Shown here in pieces: positions 24,982 through 32,439 of a DNA stretch of 64,000 nt. The position numbers were made by a program, and so were the translations under genes. This DNA comes from JAKIYB01 sp964590255 (GTDB lineage Bacteria > Armatimonadota > Hebobacteria > CAIYQO01): assembly GCA_964590255.1 (NCBI GenBank), contig CAZPYA010000012.1:9310-73309 (forward strand). The letters run 5' to 3'. Position 1 is the first letter of the stretch, and every line of letters begins with the position of its first letter. Under the pieces are notes generated by a model. That model searched no databases and was not told where the DNA came from. It worked only from the letters and a program-made list of their open reading frames with translations.

Positions 24982-25677
24982 TCGCCGCAACCGGGGGAGC
25001 AATAGATTGTTCTCCAGATGGATGTGGCGATGAATATCCCCTTCTAATTCCTGCAGACCGCGGTAGACGGCTTCGTAGGTGGCGCACACGTCATCCGGCA
25101 CCGCGAAATTGTTCGTAATGCGGCGCATATCGTGCAGGATCGCGCCAGCGGCCTCGTGCTCGTCTTCCAACTCCTGCGCGCCGGCCAGCGCGGCTTCGTC
25201 GCGGGCGCCGTGCACCACGCGCAGCATGGCAGGGAAAACCACCTCTTCTTCCTTGCGCAGGTGCGCCTCCAACTCGGCTTTCAGCGCGGTATACGCTTCG
25301 CCGAGTGGCTCAAGGATGTCACCGTGCGCCGGGCCGTGCACGCGACGCACCAAGGTGAGAATTCCCTCCAGCCGCGGCATTTCGCGGTCCATATAGGCGT
25401 GGTGCGTCTCGAGAATGTGCTGAATGAGCGCTTCGAATGGCGCCTCGTTCCAGTTGGTTTCCTCGGTGCCGCCCGTCGCCGCCTGCGCGATGGTCGTCTC
25501 CAGCACGGCGATGACCGTCGCTACCGGGATGCCGGCGTGCGCCGCCGCGGTGTCCAGTGCGTCTTTACCGCCGCAGCAATAATCGATGCCCAGCGATTCC
25601 ATCATTCGCAGCGTCGCGGGATACGCCGCAGCGATTTCGCACACCGGGGTACTCGGGGTCAATGCCAGTCCGTTCAT
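24964..25677 (-). CDS. ric: RIC-type iron-sulfur cluster repair di-iron protein (ScdA/YtfE)
   Basis: 237 aa. The N-terminal DUF542 domain has VCEIAAAYPATLRMMESLGIDYCCGGKDAL with the CC pair. The hemerythrin-like domain has H residues in LIQHILETHHAYMDREMPRLE, AHLRKEEEVVFPAM, EDEHEAAGAILHDMRR and DIHRHIHLENNLLLPRL. In other bacteria it repairs Fe-S clusters damaged by NO or oxidants. GGAG precedes ATG 25677. A palindromic site lies 41-42 nt before the predicted transcription start. Confidence 0.93.
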   Translation of the reverse strand: MNGLALTPSTPVCEIAAAYPATLRMMESLGIDYCCGGKDALDTAAAHAGIPVATVIAVLETTIAQAATGGTEETNWNEAPFEALIQHILETHHAYMDREMPRLEGILTLVRRVHGPAHGDILEPLGEAYTALKAELEAHLRKEEEVVFPAMLRVVHGARDEAALAGAQELEDEHEAAGAILHDMRRITNNFAVPDDVCATYEAVYRGLQELEGDIHRHIHLENNLLLPRLRRLLNTR

Positions 25678-25707
25678 GATTCGCTCCTTCTCACCTGAAG
25701 ATACCGA

Positions 25708-25749
25708 ATCGTAGCACACGCGGACGAGGAAGAATATGACTAAGGTCAT
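25708..25749 (-). promoter_or_regulatory. RIC promoter with centred dyad ATGAC-N4-GTCAT
   Basis: Minus-strand -10 TACGAT at 25713-25708, with no good -35. The perfect dyad ATGACTAAGGTCAT (25736-25749) is centred about 41.5 nt upstream of the predicted start, the position of a class II CRP/FNR-type activator site. The dyad differs from the E. coli FNR site. Confidence 0.5.
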
Positions 25750-25849
25750 GTTATGTGGCGAAATGGCCACGACATTGCATGAACATGGAGTTCGCTTGCG
25801 TGGATCGTGAAGGCAGCCAGGTAGAGGACGGGAGATTCGTTTCCCCCCG

Positions 25850-25873
25850 CCCCCCTCCCCGTGGGGAGGGGGG
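25850..25873. repeat. GC-rich perfect palindrome
   Basis: CCCCCCTCCCC-gt-GGGGAGGGGGG; resembles the inner arms of the intergenic palindrome family. Confidence 0.7.
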
Positions 25874-26013
25874 ATGTTTCCAACAAAAGAGTTTAGTGCA
25901 ATTTCCTCTTTCCTCCGCGGAGGAAAGAGGCCACGGGGGGCGAAGCGAACTCCGCTAACCTGAATATACCCGGTCACCGATGGGTTGTCTACCCGTTTTT
26001 GAACAAGAAACGA

Positions 26014-27420
26014 TTAAGATGACGAATCATTGTGTGCTATATCAATGATTTTGTTAATCTCCATTAATACCGAATGATCGGGTTCCACATCGTGGCGGGC
26101 AATCAGCCGGGCGATGTCCGCCTGCGCTTCGGCTATCGCGTCGCGCGGCGCGGCAAGGTATTGGCCGGCGGTGACGGAGGGGAAGAGGCGCGGCAGGCGG
26201 TAGGTGCCGCGCATGCGCGCCACCTCGTCCGAATCATCGGCGAAGAGGCCGTCGCCGCCGGCAATGGCCACCCAGCGCTCGATGTCCGCCGGCTCCGGCG
26301 TCCATTCCAGCCCGCGCGCGTAGCGTTCCGCCCAGGTGACGGCCTCCGTGTCGAGAAGCAACTGCACCGGCGAGAAGACGTCGCCGTGGCTCATCGCGCC
26401 AGCCATGTCGAAGGCGCGGTAGCCATGCAGATAGCCGAGTAGAAAGGCGGACGCGCGCTCCTGCATCGCCTGCGGGCCGGGCACGGCCGCGCCTATCACC
26501 GCGCTTTTGCCCCACGGCGGGCGCAGGCCGTAGTGCGGTAGCAACACCGACTTCAGCGCGTCGAACAGGTGCATCTCCGGCGTACCCATGGCGTAGCCGC
26601 CGGTGGCCAGGTCGGCGGGCTTGGGGTGGGGGAAGATGTCGACGGGCACGCCGGGGAAGCGCACCTGCAATATCGCCGCCGCGCCCAGCGTCTCCGCCAG
26701 CGCCTGAATCCATGTCTGCACGGGATTCATCGGCGCGGTGATGCCCATCAGCGGCATCGAGCCGACACCGAGCGAGGTAAATTCTCCCTCCATCGCCAGC
26801 GCGATGTCCAGCTCGTTGCCCTCCAGCCGGAAGGGGCTGGGCATCCACACCGACAGGCCCAGCTCACCACCCTGCGCGCGGGCCATCATCGCCAGGTAGC
26901 GGGTATGCCACAGCGTGAAGCCGTGCGAGGAATAGCCGCCGCAACGCCCGTAGGTCACCGCGATGCGCACCTGCTCGAAGGGCGCCAGCGCCGGAGGCAC
27001 GTCCGCCGGCAGCCCCACCGCCCCGCCGCGCACCCCGCGGTCGTGCAGCATCGCCGTCAGCTTCGTGCCGTCGATGACGTCCTGGGTGGTGAATGGTCGT
27101 AGCGTCCGCCCGTCGTCATCCACGATGTGCAATGGGCGGTCGGTGACGTAGAGGGTCGGCGGGGCGTCAAATGGCGTCGGGGGATCGTCGTGCCGCGCCG
27201 TCATCTCCGCCGTATAGGCTTCGATAACGGCCTCCGACGGGAAGATGCGCCCGCCCGCTACCAGAAATCCTTCCTGCCCGGCCAACGCGTCGCACAGCGC
27301 CGCCGGCGCCGCAAATCCCACCCGCGCCGCCAGTTCTACCGCCGTGCAGTGCATGGCGTCGAACTGGTCCCGCGTGAAATCGAACTGGGCCGAGGGACGG
27401 ATAGAAAAGGGGCTTAGCAT
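26014..27420 (-). CDS. Trimethylamine methyltransferase (MttB)-family protein, non-pyrrolysine
   Basis: 468 aa without any in-frame TAG, so not the pyrrolysine enzyme. Family signature regions are LGVGSMPLMGITAPMNPVQTW and the N-terminal helix bundle ending GRIFPSEAVIEAYT. Relatives (MtgB, MtpB and others) transfer a methyl group from quaternary amines such as glycine betaine or proline betaine to a corrinoid protein. No corrinoid protein or MtvA/MtqA gene is nearby, so the substrate is open. The start ATG 27420 follows GAGAGGAAA. Confidence 0.7.
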   Translation of the reverse strand: MLSPFSIRPSAQFDFTRDQFDAMHCTAVELAARVGFAAPAALCDALAGQEGFLVAGGRIFPSEAVIEAYTAEMTARHDDPPTPFDAPPTLYVTDRPLHIVDDDGRTLRPFTTQDVIDGTKLTAMLHDRGVRGGAVGLPADVPPALAPFEQVRIAVTYGRCGGYSSHGFTLWHTRYLAMMARAQGGELGLSVWMPSPFRLEGNELDIALAMEGEFTSLGVGSMPLMGITAPMNPVQTWIQALAETLGAAAILQVRFPGVPVDIFPHPKPADLATGGYAMGTPEMHLFDALKSVLLPHYGLRPPWGKSAVIGAAVPGPQAMQERASAFLLGYLHGYRAFDMAGAMSHGDVFSPVQLLLDTEAVTWAERYARGLEWTPEPADIERWVAIAGGDGLFADDSDEVARMRGTYRLPRLFPSVTAGQYLAAPRDAIAEAQADIARLIARHDVEPDHSVLMEINKIIDIAHNDSSS

Positions 27421-27447
27421 ATCTTTCCTCTCGGATTATTCGCAAAT

Positions 27448-27483
27448 CGTTCGTAGTCGCGCCGCTGCCGCAGTAAGGCGCGT
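27448..27483. repeat. Dispersed repeat B (single copy)
   Basis: Begins CGTTCGTAGTCGCGCCGC and continues to AAGGCGCG; related copies are at 28315-28419 (inverted pair), 41566-41617 and in part at 61384-61432. Confidence 0.65.
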
Positions 27484-27496
27484 CTTTTCACTCATT

Positions 27497-28273
27497 TCAT
27501 CGCTTCCGCGCCTTCACCAGCAATACCTGCGGAATGAGCCGATGGCGGTCCAGGCCGCGGATGCGGGCGCATGCTTCCAGGGATGGTTGCGGCTCATCAA
27601 TGACTTCCAGGTGGAAGCCGGCGGCACATAATGGATTGAGCAGGCGCGTCAGCGTTCGGTGGTGGTAGATGATGGTGAAGGGGCGCACGTCCTCTTTGTC
27701 TGGAGCGGCGGAAAATTGCCATGTCTCCGTATAGGCGCCTTCATCGAAGTAATCACCAAGACGGACGCTGGTATAGCGGCCATCGGCGTCACGTTTCCAC
27801 TCAACGTGCTTGTGGCTGAAGCAGGGGTGCAGAATATTGAACGCCAGTAAACCCCCGGGGCGCAGTACGCGGTGGAACGCCCGCATCGCATCATCGTAAC
27901 AGTCGCAGTCCATTAGCGCCATCGTGGAGACAACGACATCGAAGCTGGCATCGTCGAACGGCGCCAGGTTACCCATTGAGGCGTAGACATAGTTGATGCC
28001 CCGTGGTGTTTGCGTTTCTTCCGCTCGCGCGTCGGCGAGGAGTTTTTCCGAGATGTCGCACGCCGTCACCCGCGCCCCGCGTTCCGCCAGCAGGCGGGCC
28101 GTCATCCCCTCGCCGCAGCCGGCGTCAAGCAACTTCAACCCCACAATTTCGCCGAGAAAGGCGAAGAAGGCGGGGTTGTTGAAGGCATCGCGGTAGACGT
28201 CGTAGCCGGCGCGTATGTGGCGCGTCCAGACATTGGCGTTGTCATCCCAATTGCGGGCGATGTCGTCACTCAT
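27497..28273 (-). CDS. Class I SAM-dependent methyltransferase
   Basis: 258 aa. Motif I is LLDAGCGEGMTARLLAERG, then VTACDISEKLL, the post-I region YVYASMGNLAPFDDASFDVVVSTMALMDC and RVLRPGGLLAFNILHPCF. This is the Methyltransf_11/25 type acting on small molecules; the substrate is unknown. The start is ATG 28273 with GGAG about 10 nt upstream; a 29-residue in-frame extension is encoded by dispersed repeat B and is rejected. It lies upstream of the MttB-family gene, 76 nt apart. Confidence 0.82.
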   Translation of the reverse strand: MSDDIARNWDDNANVWTRHIRAGYDVYRDAFNNPAFFAFLGEIVGLKLLDAGCGEGMTARLLAERGARVTACDISEKLLADARAEETQTPRGINYVYASMGNLAPFDDASFDVVVSTMALMDCDCYDDAMRAFHRVLRPGGLLAFNILHPCFSHKHVEWKRDADGRYTSVRLGDYFDEGAYTETWQFSAAPDKEDVRPFTIIYHHRTLTRLLNPLCAAGFHLEVIDEPQPSLEACARIRGLDRHRLIPQVLLVKARKR

Positions 28274-28314
28274 CTGGTATTGTCTCCGAAAAGAATCCCG
28301 GTCAGGACACCAAG

Positions 28315-28419
28315 CATTTGTAGTCGTGCCGCAGCCTTGCAAGGCGCGCCGATTAAGCATTTCCGATATCTTCTATTACACCCACACGCCTTGCATGGCT
28401 GCGGCGCGACTACGAACGG
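28315..28419. repeat. Dispersed repeat B, inverted pair
   Basis: About 31-33 nt arms (28318-28348 and 28387-28419) reading outward TTTGTAGTCGTGCCGCAGCC and CGGCTGCGGCGCGACTACGA-like sequences with few mismatches, around a 38-nt AT-richer centre. It lies between argC and the methyltransferase gene. Confidence 0.7.
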
Positions 28420-28487
28420 CAATCTGCAGACGTTTTTCAAACTCAAAGCTGGGGTGTCCTTGCAAGCCGGCCCGTCACTTCTTCTCG

Positions 28488-29414
28488 TTACAACCCCAGC
28501 ATCAGCTCCATGTTCTGCACGGCCGCGCCGGAGGCGCCTTTGCCCAGGTTGTCCAGGCGGGCGACAAGGAGCACCTGGCCGGCGGCGTCGTTGGCGAAGA
28601 CGAACAGTTCGAGGTCATTGGTGCCGTTGAGGGCTTCCGGGTCGAGTTTGGGGTAGGCCTCCAGCGGCATCACCCGCACGTAGCGCTGGCCGGCGTAGCG
28701 CGTCGAGAGCACTTCGTGGATAGTCTGGCCGGTGGAATTGCCGGGCAGCCGGTCGGTGTGCAGCGGCACCTGCACGAGCATGCCCTGGCGGAAATCGCCC
28801 ACCGACGGCACGAAGAGCGGCGCCTGCGCCAGCTTGCTGTAGGTCTGCATCTCCGGCAGGTGCTTGTGCCGCAGGGTGAGGCCGTAGAGGAAATATGCCT
28901 CCGCCTTATTCTCCGCTTTCTCGTAACGTTCGATCAACTCGCGCCCGGCGCCGGAATAACCGCTGACGGCGTGCACGTTTACCGGATAGTCGGACGGCAG
29001 CACGCCCGCCTCCACCAGAGGCCGCGCCAGCGCGATAACGCCGGTGGGGTAGCAACCGGGGTTGCTGACGCGCGTGGACGCGGCAATGGTCGCCGCCTGC
29101 TCGGGCGCCATCTCCGGGAAGCCGTAGGTCCAGCGGGGGTCCACCCGGTGGGCGGTACTGGCGTCGATTACCCGCACGGCGGGGTTCTCGATCATCGCCA
29201 CCGCCTCCTTCGCCGCCGCGTCGGGCAGGCAGAGGATGGTCAGGTCAACGCTGTTCAACAGCCGCCGCTTTTCCTCGGGGTCTTTGCGCTTCTCATGGGC
29301 GATCTGCACCAATTCGAGGTCGTTCCGCGCCGCCAGCAGCGCCCGTATCTGCAGGCCGGTGGTGCCGGCCTCGCCGTCGATGAAGATGGTGGGTTTGGAC
29401 ATGGGTTCAGACAT
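28488..29414 (-). CDS. argC: N-acetyl-gamma-glutamyl-phosphate reductase, type 2
   Basis: NADPH reduction of N-acetylglutamyl phosphate in arginine synthesis. At 308 aa with IFIDGEAGTTGLQI at the N-terminus it is the short type-2 class. The catalytic Cys is in SNPGCYPTGVIAL, with DASTAHRVDPRWTYGFPEM and HAVSGYSGAGREL. GAGG precedes ATG 29414. It lies 9 nt after the O-methyltransferase gene, last in an operon that begins with the attenuated GNAT gene; no other arg gene is in the window. Confidence 0.94.
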   Translation of the reverse strand: MSEPMSKPTIFIDGEAGTTGLQIRALLAARNDLELVQIAHEKRKDPEEKRRLLNSVDLTILCLPDAAAKEAVAMIENPAVRVIDASTAHRVDPRWTYGFPEMAPEQAATIAASTRVSNPGCYPTGVIALARPLVEAGVLPSDYPVNVHAVSGYSGAGRELIERYEKAENKAEAYFLYGLTLRHKHLPEMQTYSKLAQAPLFVPSVGDFRQGMLVQVPLHTDRLPGNSTGQTIHEVLSTRYAGQRYVRVMPLEAYPKLDPEALNGTNDLELFVFANDAAGQVLLVARLDNLGKGASGAAVQNMELMLGL

Positions 29415-29423
29415 ACGTAATCC

Positions 29424-30020
29424 TCAAATTTCACACTTTCGGCAGATCAACTCTCCCTTGCCGATTGGGACAATCATGGCATCGACGCGCGGGTCAATCA
29501 ATGCGGCATCGAGCATCGGTTGAAGTGTCTCGGCATGATTTATGGCATTATCCGCGACCAGCAGGCCGCCCGGAACCAGTCGCGGAATTATCAGCTCGTA
29601 ACACTCCTGATAGATCTCCTTCTCGGCATCGAGAAAGCAAAATGCAATGTTCGACATCATCGGTAGCGCCGTTCGGGCATCGCCTTCGACAAGGGTGACG
29701 CAGTCGCCCAAGCCGGTGCGTTGGAACGTGATACGTGCTAGGTCAGCTTTCGCGCCGTCAACCTCGAAGGTGGTGATGGCGCGCCAGGTTTGTCGGCATG
29801 CGAGTGCCAGCCACATTGTTGAATACCCGGCGCTGGTGCCAATCTCGATCATTAATCCCTGTGGGACATTGGCGGCCAGCAGGGCAAGGAATTGCCCGGT
29901 TTCTGCCGGAATTTGGCGCAGGCGTTGCCGGCGCGGAGTACCGTCAGTGCGGTCGTGGGCGTCAATGGCTTCAAGCTCGCGCATGCGTGTCAGTATGGCA
30001 TCCGGCAATTGATGGAACAT
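29424..30020 (-). CDS. Class I SAM-dependent O-methyltransferase (CCoAOMT/PCMT-like)
   Basis: 198 aa. LMIEIGTSAGYSTMWLALACR is motif I, ITTFEVDGAKADLARITFQRTGL the acidic loop, FCFLDAEKEIYQECYELIIPRLVPGGLLVADNAI the metal-binding and motif III region. This resembles small cation-dependent catechol-type O-methyltransferases. ATG 30020 follows GGAG. Substrate unknown. It is third in the GNAT-nucleotidase-methyltransferase-argC operon. Confidence 0.85.
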   Translation of the reverse strand: MFHQLPDAILTRMRELEAIDAHDRTDGTPRRQRLRQIPAETGQFLALLAANVPQGLMIEIGTSAGYSTMWLALACRQTWRAITTFEVDGAKADLARITFQRTGLGDCVTLVEGDARTALPMMSNIAFCFLDAEKEIYQECYELIIPRLVPGGLLVADNAINHAETLQPMLDAALIDPRVDAMIVPIGKGELICRKCEI

Positions 30021-30052
30021 CGTGATCTCCAAATACAGCACTATCGTCGTGT

Positions 30053-31468
30053 TTATTCAATCCGCGGTTTTAAATCGATCACCCCTTCCAGCGGTGTCTT
30101 AGCGTCGGTGGGGTGGGCGGCCAGCCATGTTGCCACCGGGTTGCGCCAGCCGGCGTCGACTTTCTCCGGGGTCGGGTCGGCGTCTTTCAGGTGCGCGCTG
30201 GTATTATACAGGAAGTCGTTGATGAGCACGGTATATACGCGTCCCGGCTCCAGCGGTTGACTATTGGCAAGCAGGATGGAGCCGCCTGTGCGGCGCGCGC
30301 CGCCGAGCATCAGCGTCTCGCCGGTTTTGTAGTCGGTGAGCTGCTTGCCGGTCAGCTCCAGCCGATAAATGGCGTTGTCGAAGGGCATCACCCCCAGCAG
30401 GTCCAGCCGGCGCACGTTGCCCGGCGGCAAGTCCTGGCGCAGGCCGCCCAGGTTGCAGATGGCGATGTCCGCCGGGTAGGCCGCCAGCCAACTGTCGGTG
30501 ACCAGGTTGGCGATCTGCCGCCGCGTGAGGCCGGCTGTGGTGTAGCCGATGGGCTCGGTCATCTCCTTCGGCAGCTTATTCGTCCAGTCGCGGATCAGCT
30601 TCAGCGCCGCCGGATCGTTTTTCACCGCTTTCACGTCGTTCTGTAGCCACACCTGCGTGATGGCGCGCACGGCCGCGGTGCCGGTGCGCTCGTTCACCTC
30701 CAGGTCGATGCGGCCGTAGCCCTTCCACCATTCGCCGTTGTTCATCACCCAGGTGTTGCCGACCTTCCGCTGGGCGCATTCGTGAGTGTGCCCGCCCAGC
30801 ATCAGCGGGATCCGCAGGTCGGCTACTTCGTTCGCGAGTTTTTCCAGCGTTGCCAGCTCGGCGTGCGAGATGACAATGAGCACCTGTGCCCCTTGCGTCC
30901 GCAGCGCCGGCGCCAGTTTGCGGATGGCCTCCGCGTAGCTTGTGGTCTTCAGCGTGCCGATATTCGCGTAGCTGGACAGCTCCTTGATCGTCAGGCCGAT
31001 GATGCCGACTTTCACTCCCTGCTCGGTATACAGGCAGGTGCCGGCGACCAGCGCGTTCGGCGTGCCGTCGGCGTTCAGCAAGTTGCCGGCGAGGATGGGG
31101 AAGCGCGCCCACTGTGTCATGTTTTTCAGGCCGGCCTCGCCGAAATCGAACTCGTGGTTGCCCAGCGCGGAGACATCGTAGCCCAGCAAATTCATCATGG
31201 CGATGGTCGATTCGCCTTTGAAGACGGTGGACAGTGCCGGTCCGGTGGCTACGTCACCGCAACTGACGACCAGAAACTTCTTCGGCGTGTAGCGCTCGGT
31301 CGACTTCCAGTAGGCGAGCATCGCCGCAGGTCCGCCCTGGCGCTGGCCGTCCACCACCGCCGGCTCCAGCCAGCCGTGCATGTCGCCGGTGGCGAGAATC
31401 TGCACCGTGGCGGCCCAGAGTTGCATACACAGGCATAATGTCAGCAGGCCGATGGTCACGCGTCGCAT
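30053..31468 (-). CDS. Secreted 5'-nucleotidase / UshA-like metallophosphoesterase
   Basis: 471 aa with a signal peptide (MRRVTIGLLTLCLCMQLWA). The metallophosphatase motifs are ATGDMHGW, VSCGDVATG, LGNHEFDFG, VISHAE and GGHTHECAQ. The C-terminal 5'-nucleotidase domain has NLGGLRQDLPPG and the substrate pocket IYRLELTGKQL. It is likely to release nucleosides and phosphate outside the cytoplasm. GAGGAAA precedes the ATG. It is 27 nt after the GNAT stop, in the attenuated operon. Confidence 0.9.
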   Translation of the reverse strand: MRRVTIGLLTLCLCMQLWAATVQILATGDMHGWLEPAVVDGQRQGGPAAMLAYWKSTERYTPKKFLVVSCGDVATGPALSTVFKGESTIAMMNLLGYDVSALGNHEFDFGEAGLKNMTQWARFPILAGNLLNADGTPNALVAGTCLYTEQGVKVGIIGLTIKELSSYANIGTLKTTSYAEAIRKLAPALRTQGAQVLIVISHAELATLEKLANEVADLRIPLMLGGHTHECAQRKVGNTWVMNNGEWWKGYGRIDLEVNERTGTAAVRAITQVWLQNDVKAVKNDPAALKLIRDWTNKLPKEMTEPIGYTTAGLTRRQIANLVTDSWLAAYPADIAICNLGGLRQDLPPGNVRRLDLLGVMPFDNAIYRLELTGKQLTDYKTGETLMLGGARRTGGSILLANSQPLEPGRVYTVLINDFLYNTSAHLKDADPTPEKVDAGWRNPVATWLAAHPTDAKTPLEGVIDLKPRIE

Positions 31469-31495
31469 AGTCTGTTTCCTCGTCGCTTCAGTATA

Positions 31496-31945
31496 TCAAA
31501 GTTCGGCAGGCGTGGGGGCAGCCGTCCACGCCTGCATCATCAGCAGGTCGGGGTGCGGTCCATATCCTTCCTTTATCCAGAACACCTGGCCGTCCGTATT
31601 TTCGGTAAAGACCAGTATGGTACACTTGACGATACCCTCCGCGGCCAGCAGGGCCAGGCAGCGCCGTGACAGCGCGCGCCCGATGCCCCGGCCACGGTAC
31701 GCCGCGTCCACTGCCAGGTGATTGAGGAAACCGCGGCGGCCGTCGTGCCCGCAAAGCACCACCCCGACCACCCGCTCGCCGTCGCGAGCGACCAGGCTCA
31801 TCCCCGGATTGCGCCGCAAGTAGGCGGCGATGCCCGCCCGCGAATCGGCCTCATCCAGATTCAATCCCATGCCCTCCGTGCGCTGCCACAGCGCCAGCAC
31901 GGCGTCGTAATCATCGATCGTCAATTCGTTATACACAATATCCAT
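31496..31945 (-). CDS. GNAT-family N-acetyltransferase under attenuator control
   Basis: 149 aa. The acetyl-CoA site is LAVDAAYRGRGIGRALSRRCL (R/Q-x-x-G-x-G/A), preceded by VVGVVLCGHDGRRGFLNHLAV and followed by VFTENTDGQVFWIKEGY. The substrate is unknown; relatives acetylate amines, ribosomal proteins or drugs. ATG 31945 follows GGGAG, which comes directly after the U tract of an attenuator hairpin. It is the first gene of the operon with 5'-nucleotidase, O-methyltransferase and argC. Confidence 0.85.
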   Translation of the reverse strand: MDIVYNELTIDDYDAVLALWQRTEGMGLNLDEADSRAGIAAYLRRNPGMSLVARDGERVVGVVLCGHDGRRGFLNHLAVDAAYRGRGIGRALSRRCLALLAAEGIVKCTILVFTENTDGQVFWIKEGYGPHPDLLMMQAWTAAPTPAEL

Positions 31946-31965
31946 AGTCTTCTCCCAAACAAAAA

Positions 31966-31990
31966 CCCCTTCCCGGCATCCGGGAAGGGG
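31966..31990 (-). terminator. Attenuator terminator in the GNAT leader
   Basis: Minus strand: CCCCTTCCCGG-atg-CCGGGAAGGGG followed by TTTTTGTTT and then GGGAG of the GNAT ribosome site. Its 5' arm and loop are also complementary to the leader segment 32021-32012, which would form a 10-bp antiterminator. Confidence 0.88.
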
Positions 31991-32011
31991 CAAAGCAGCT
32001 ATGCGCAAGCA

Positions 32012-32021
32012 TCCCGGACGC
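32012..32021 (-). promoter_or_regulatory. Antiterminator arm
   Basis: GCGTCCGGGA (minus) pairs with TCCCGGATGC (31985-31976) in the terminator over 10 bp with one G-U pair, and begins 3 nt after the upstream ORF stop codon. Confidence 0.65.
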
Positions 32022-32024
32022 GGC

Positions 32025-32078
32025 CTATGGGACCCAGGTATGACGGACGGTCTGCATGCGATGAAATTGTAACTTCAT
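32025..32078 (-). CDS. Leader peptide (upstream ORF) of the GNAT operon
   Basis: A 17-codon frame, MKLQFHRMQTVRHTWVP, starts 9 nt after the -10 box and ends with TAG three nt before the antiterminator arm. With so short a 5' end it would be translated as a leaderless or nearly leaderless mRNA. A ribosome finishing at the stop codon would cover the antiterminator arm and favour termination; a ribosome stalled earlier, or absent, would free it. It has no run of one amino acid, though HTWVP has rare-type codons for His, Trp and Pro. Function inferred from position and structure. Confidence 0.55.
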   Translation of the reverse strand: MKLQFHRMQTVRHTWVP

Positions 32079-32087
32079 GATGAATTG

Positions 32088-32116
32088 AGTATACGAGTGA
32101 TCGGGTGAGGTGTCAA
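32088..32116 (-). promoter_or_regulatory. Consensus promoter of the GNAT operon
   Basis: Minus-strand TTGACA (32116-32111) and TATACT (32093-32088) exactly 17 nt apart, overlapping the last codon of the small membrane protein gene. Predicted start about 32081. Confidence 0.9.
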
Positions 32117-32436
32117 CGCGCGGTCAGTGTGGCGATAACCATGCCGCCAGCAATCAGCGCATACCCAAACCACTGCGGAATAGTGGGACGAAGGTGAAAG
32201 GTGATGGCTAACGCGATCTGCACGCAGAGAAACGCACCACCACCCGCGATGGCCATCGCCAGGTTGGCATTCATGCGCGCGTAAAGCTTCATGAGAAACC
32301 AGATGCTGGACGCGCCGAAAAGATTGCCCAATATAAAACATGCCAGCCAGCGGCTCTGGTCGCCACTGCCATGCTTGAAAATGAGTTGGGCAATGACCTG
32401 CCATACCCAGAAGACGATCAGTAATGTGAGTACCAT
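32113..32436 (-). CDS. Small multidrug-resistance/EamA-like four-helix membrane protein
   Basis: 107 aa with four hydrophobic segments (VLTLLIVFWVWQVIAQLIF, WLACFILGNLFGASSIWFL, LAMAIAGGGAFLCVQIALAI, FGYALIAGGMVIATLT). Size and topology fit SMR or half-EamA drug/metabolite transporters. It starts 3 nt after the GH36 stop with GGGAG, so it is the last gene of the dehydrogenase-GH36 operon; a sugar or polyol substrate is possible but unproven. EmrE's membrane Glu14 equivalent is not evident in helix 1. Confidence 0.65.
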   Translation of the reverse strand: MVLTLLIVFWVWQVIAQLIFKHGSGDQSRWLACFILGNLFGASSIWFLMKLYARMNANLAMAIAGGGAFLCVQIALAITFHLRPTIPQWFGYALIAGGMVIATLTAR

Positions 32437-32439
32437 CTG

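Larger units (their letters stand above)
25678..26013. other. Intergenic region with operator candidate and two palindromes
   Basis: 336 nt between the RIC gene and the MttB-family gene. It holds the RIC promoter and operator-like dyad, the GC-rich palindrome 25850-25873 and a perfect 26-bp palindrome CCTCTTTCCTCC/GGAGGAAAGAGG at 25905-25930. I see no coding frame. Confidence 0.7.

Noticed and set aside
28274..28360. N-terminal extension of the methyltransferase gene
   Set aside because: It is encoded by repeat B, shared with non-coding copies; ATG 28273 has GGAG upstream.
31966..32081. T-box leader before the GNAT operon
   Set aside because: The conserved T-box sequence (AGGGTGGNACCGCG) and Stem I features are missing; leader-peptide attenuation fits better.
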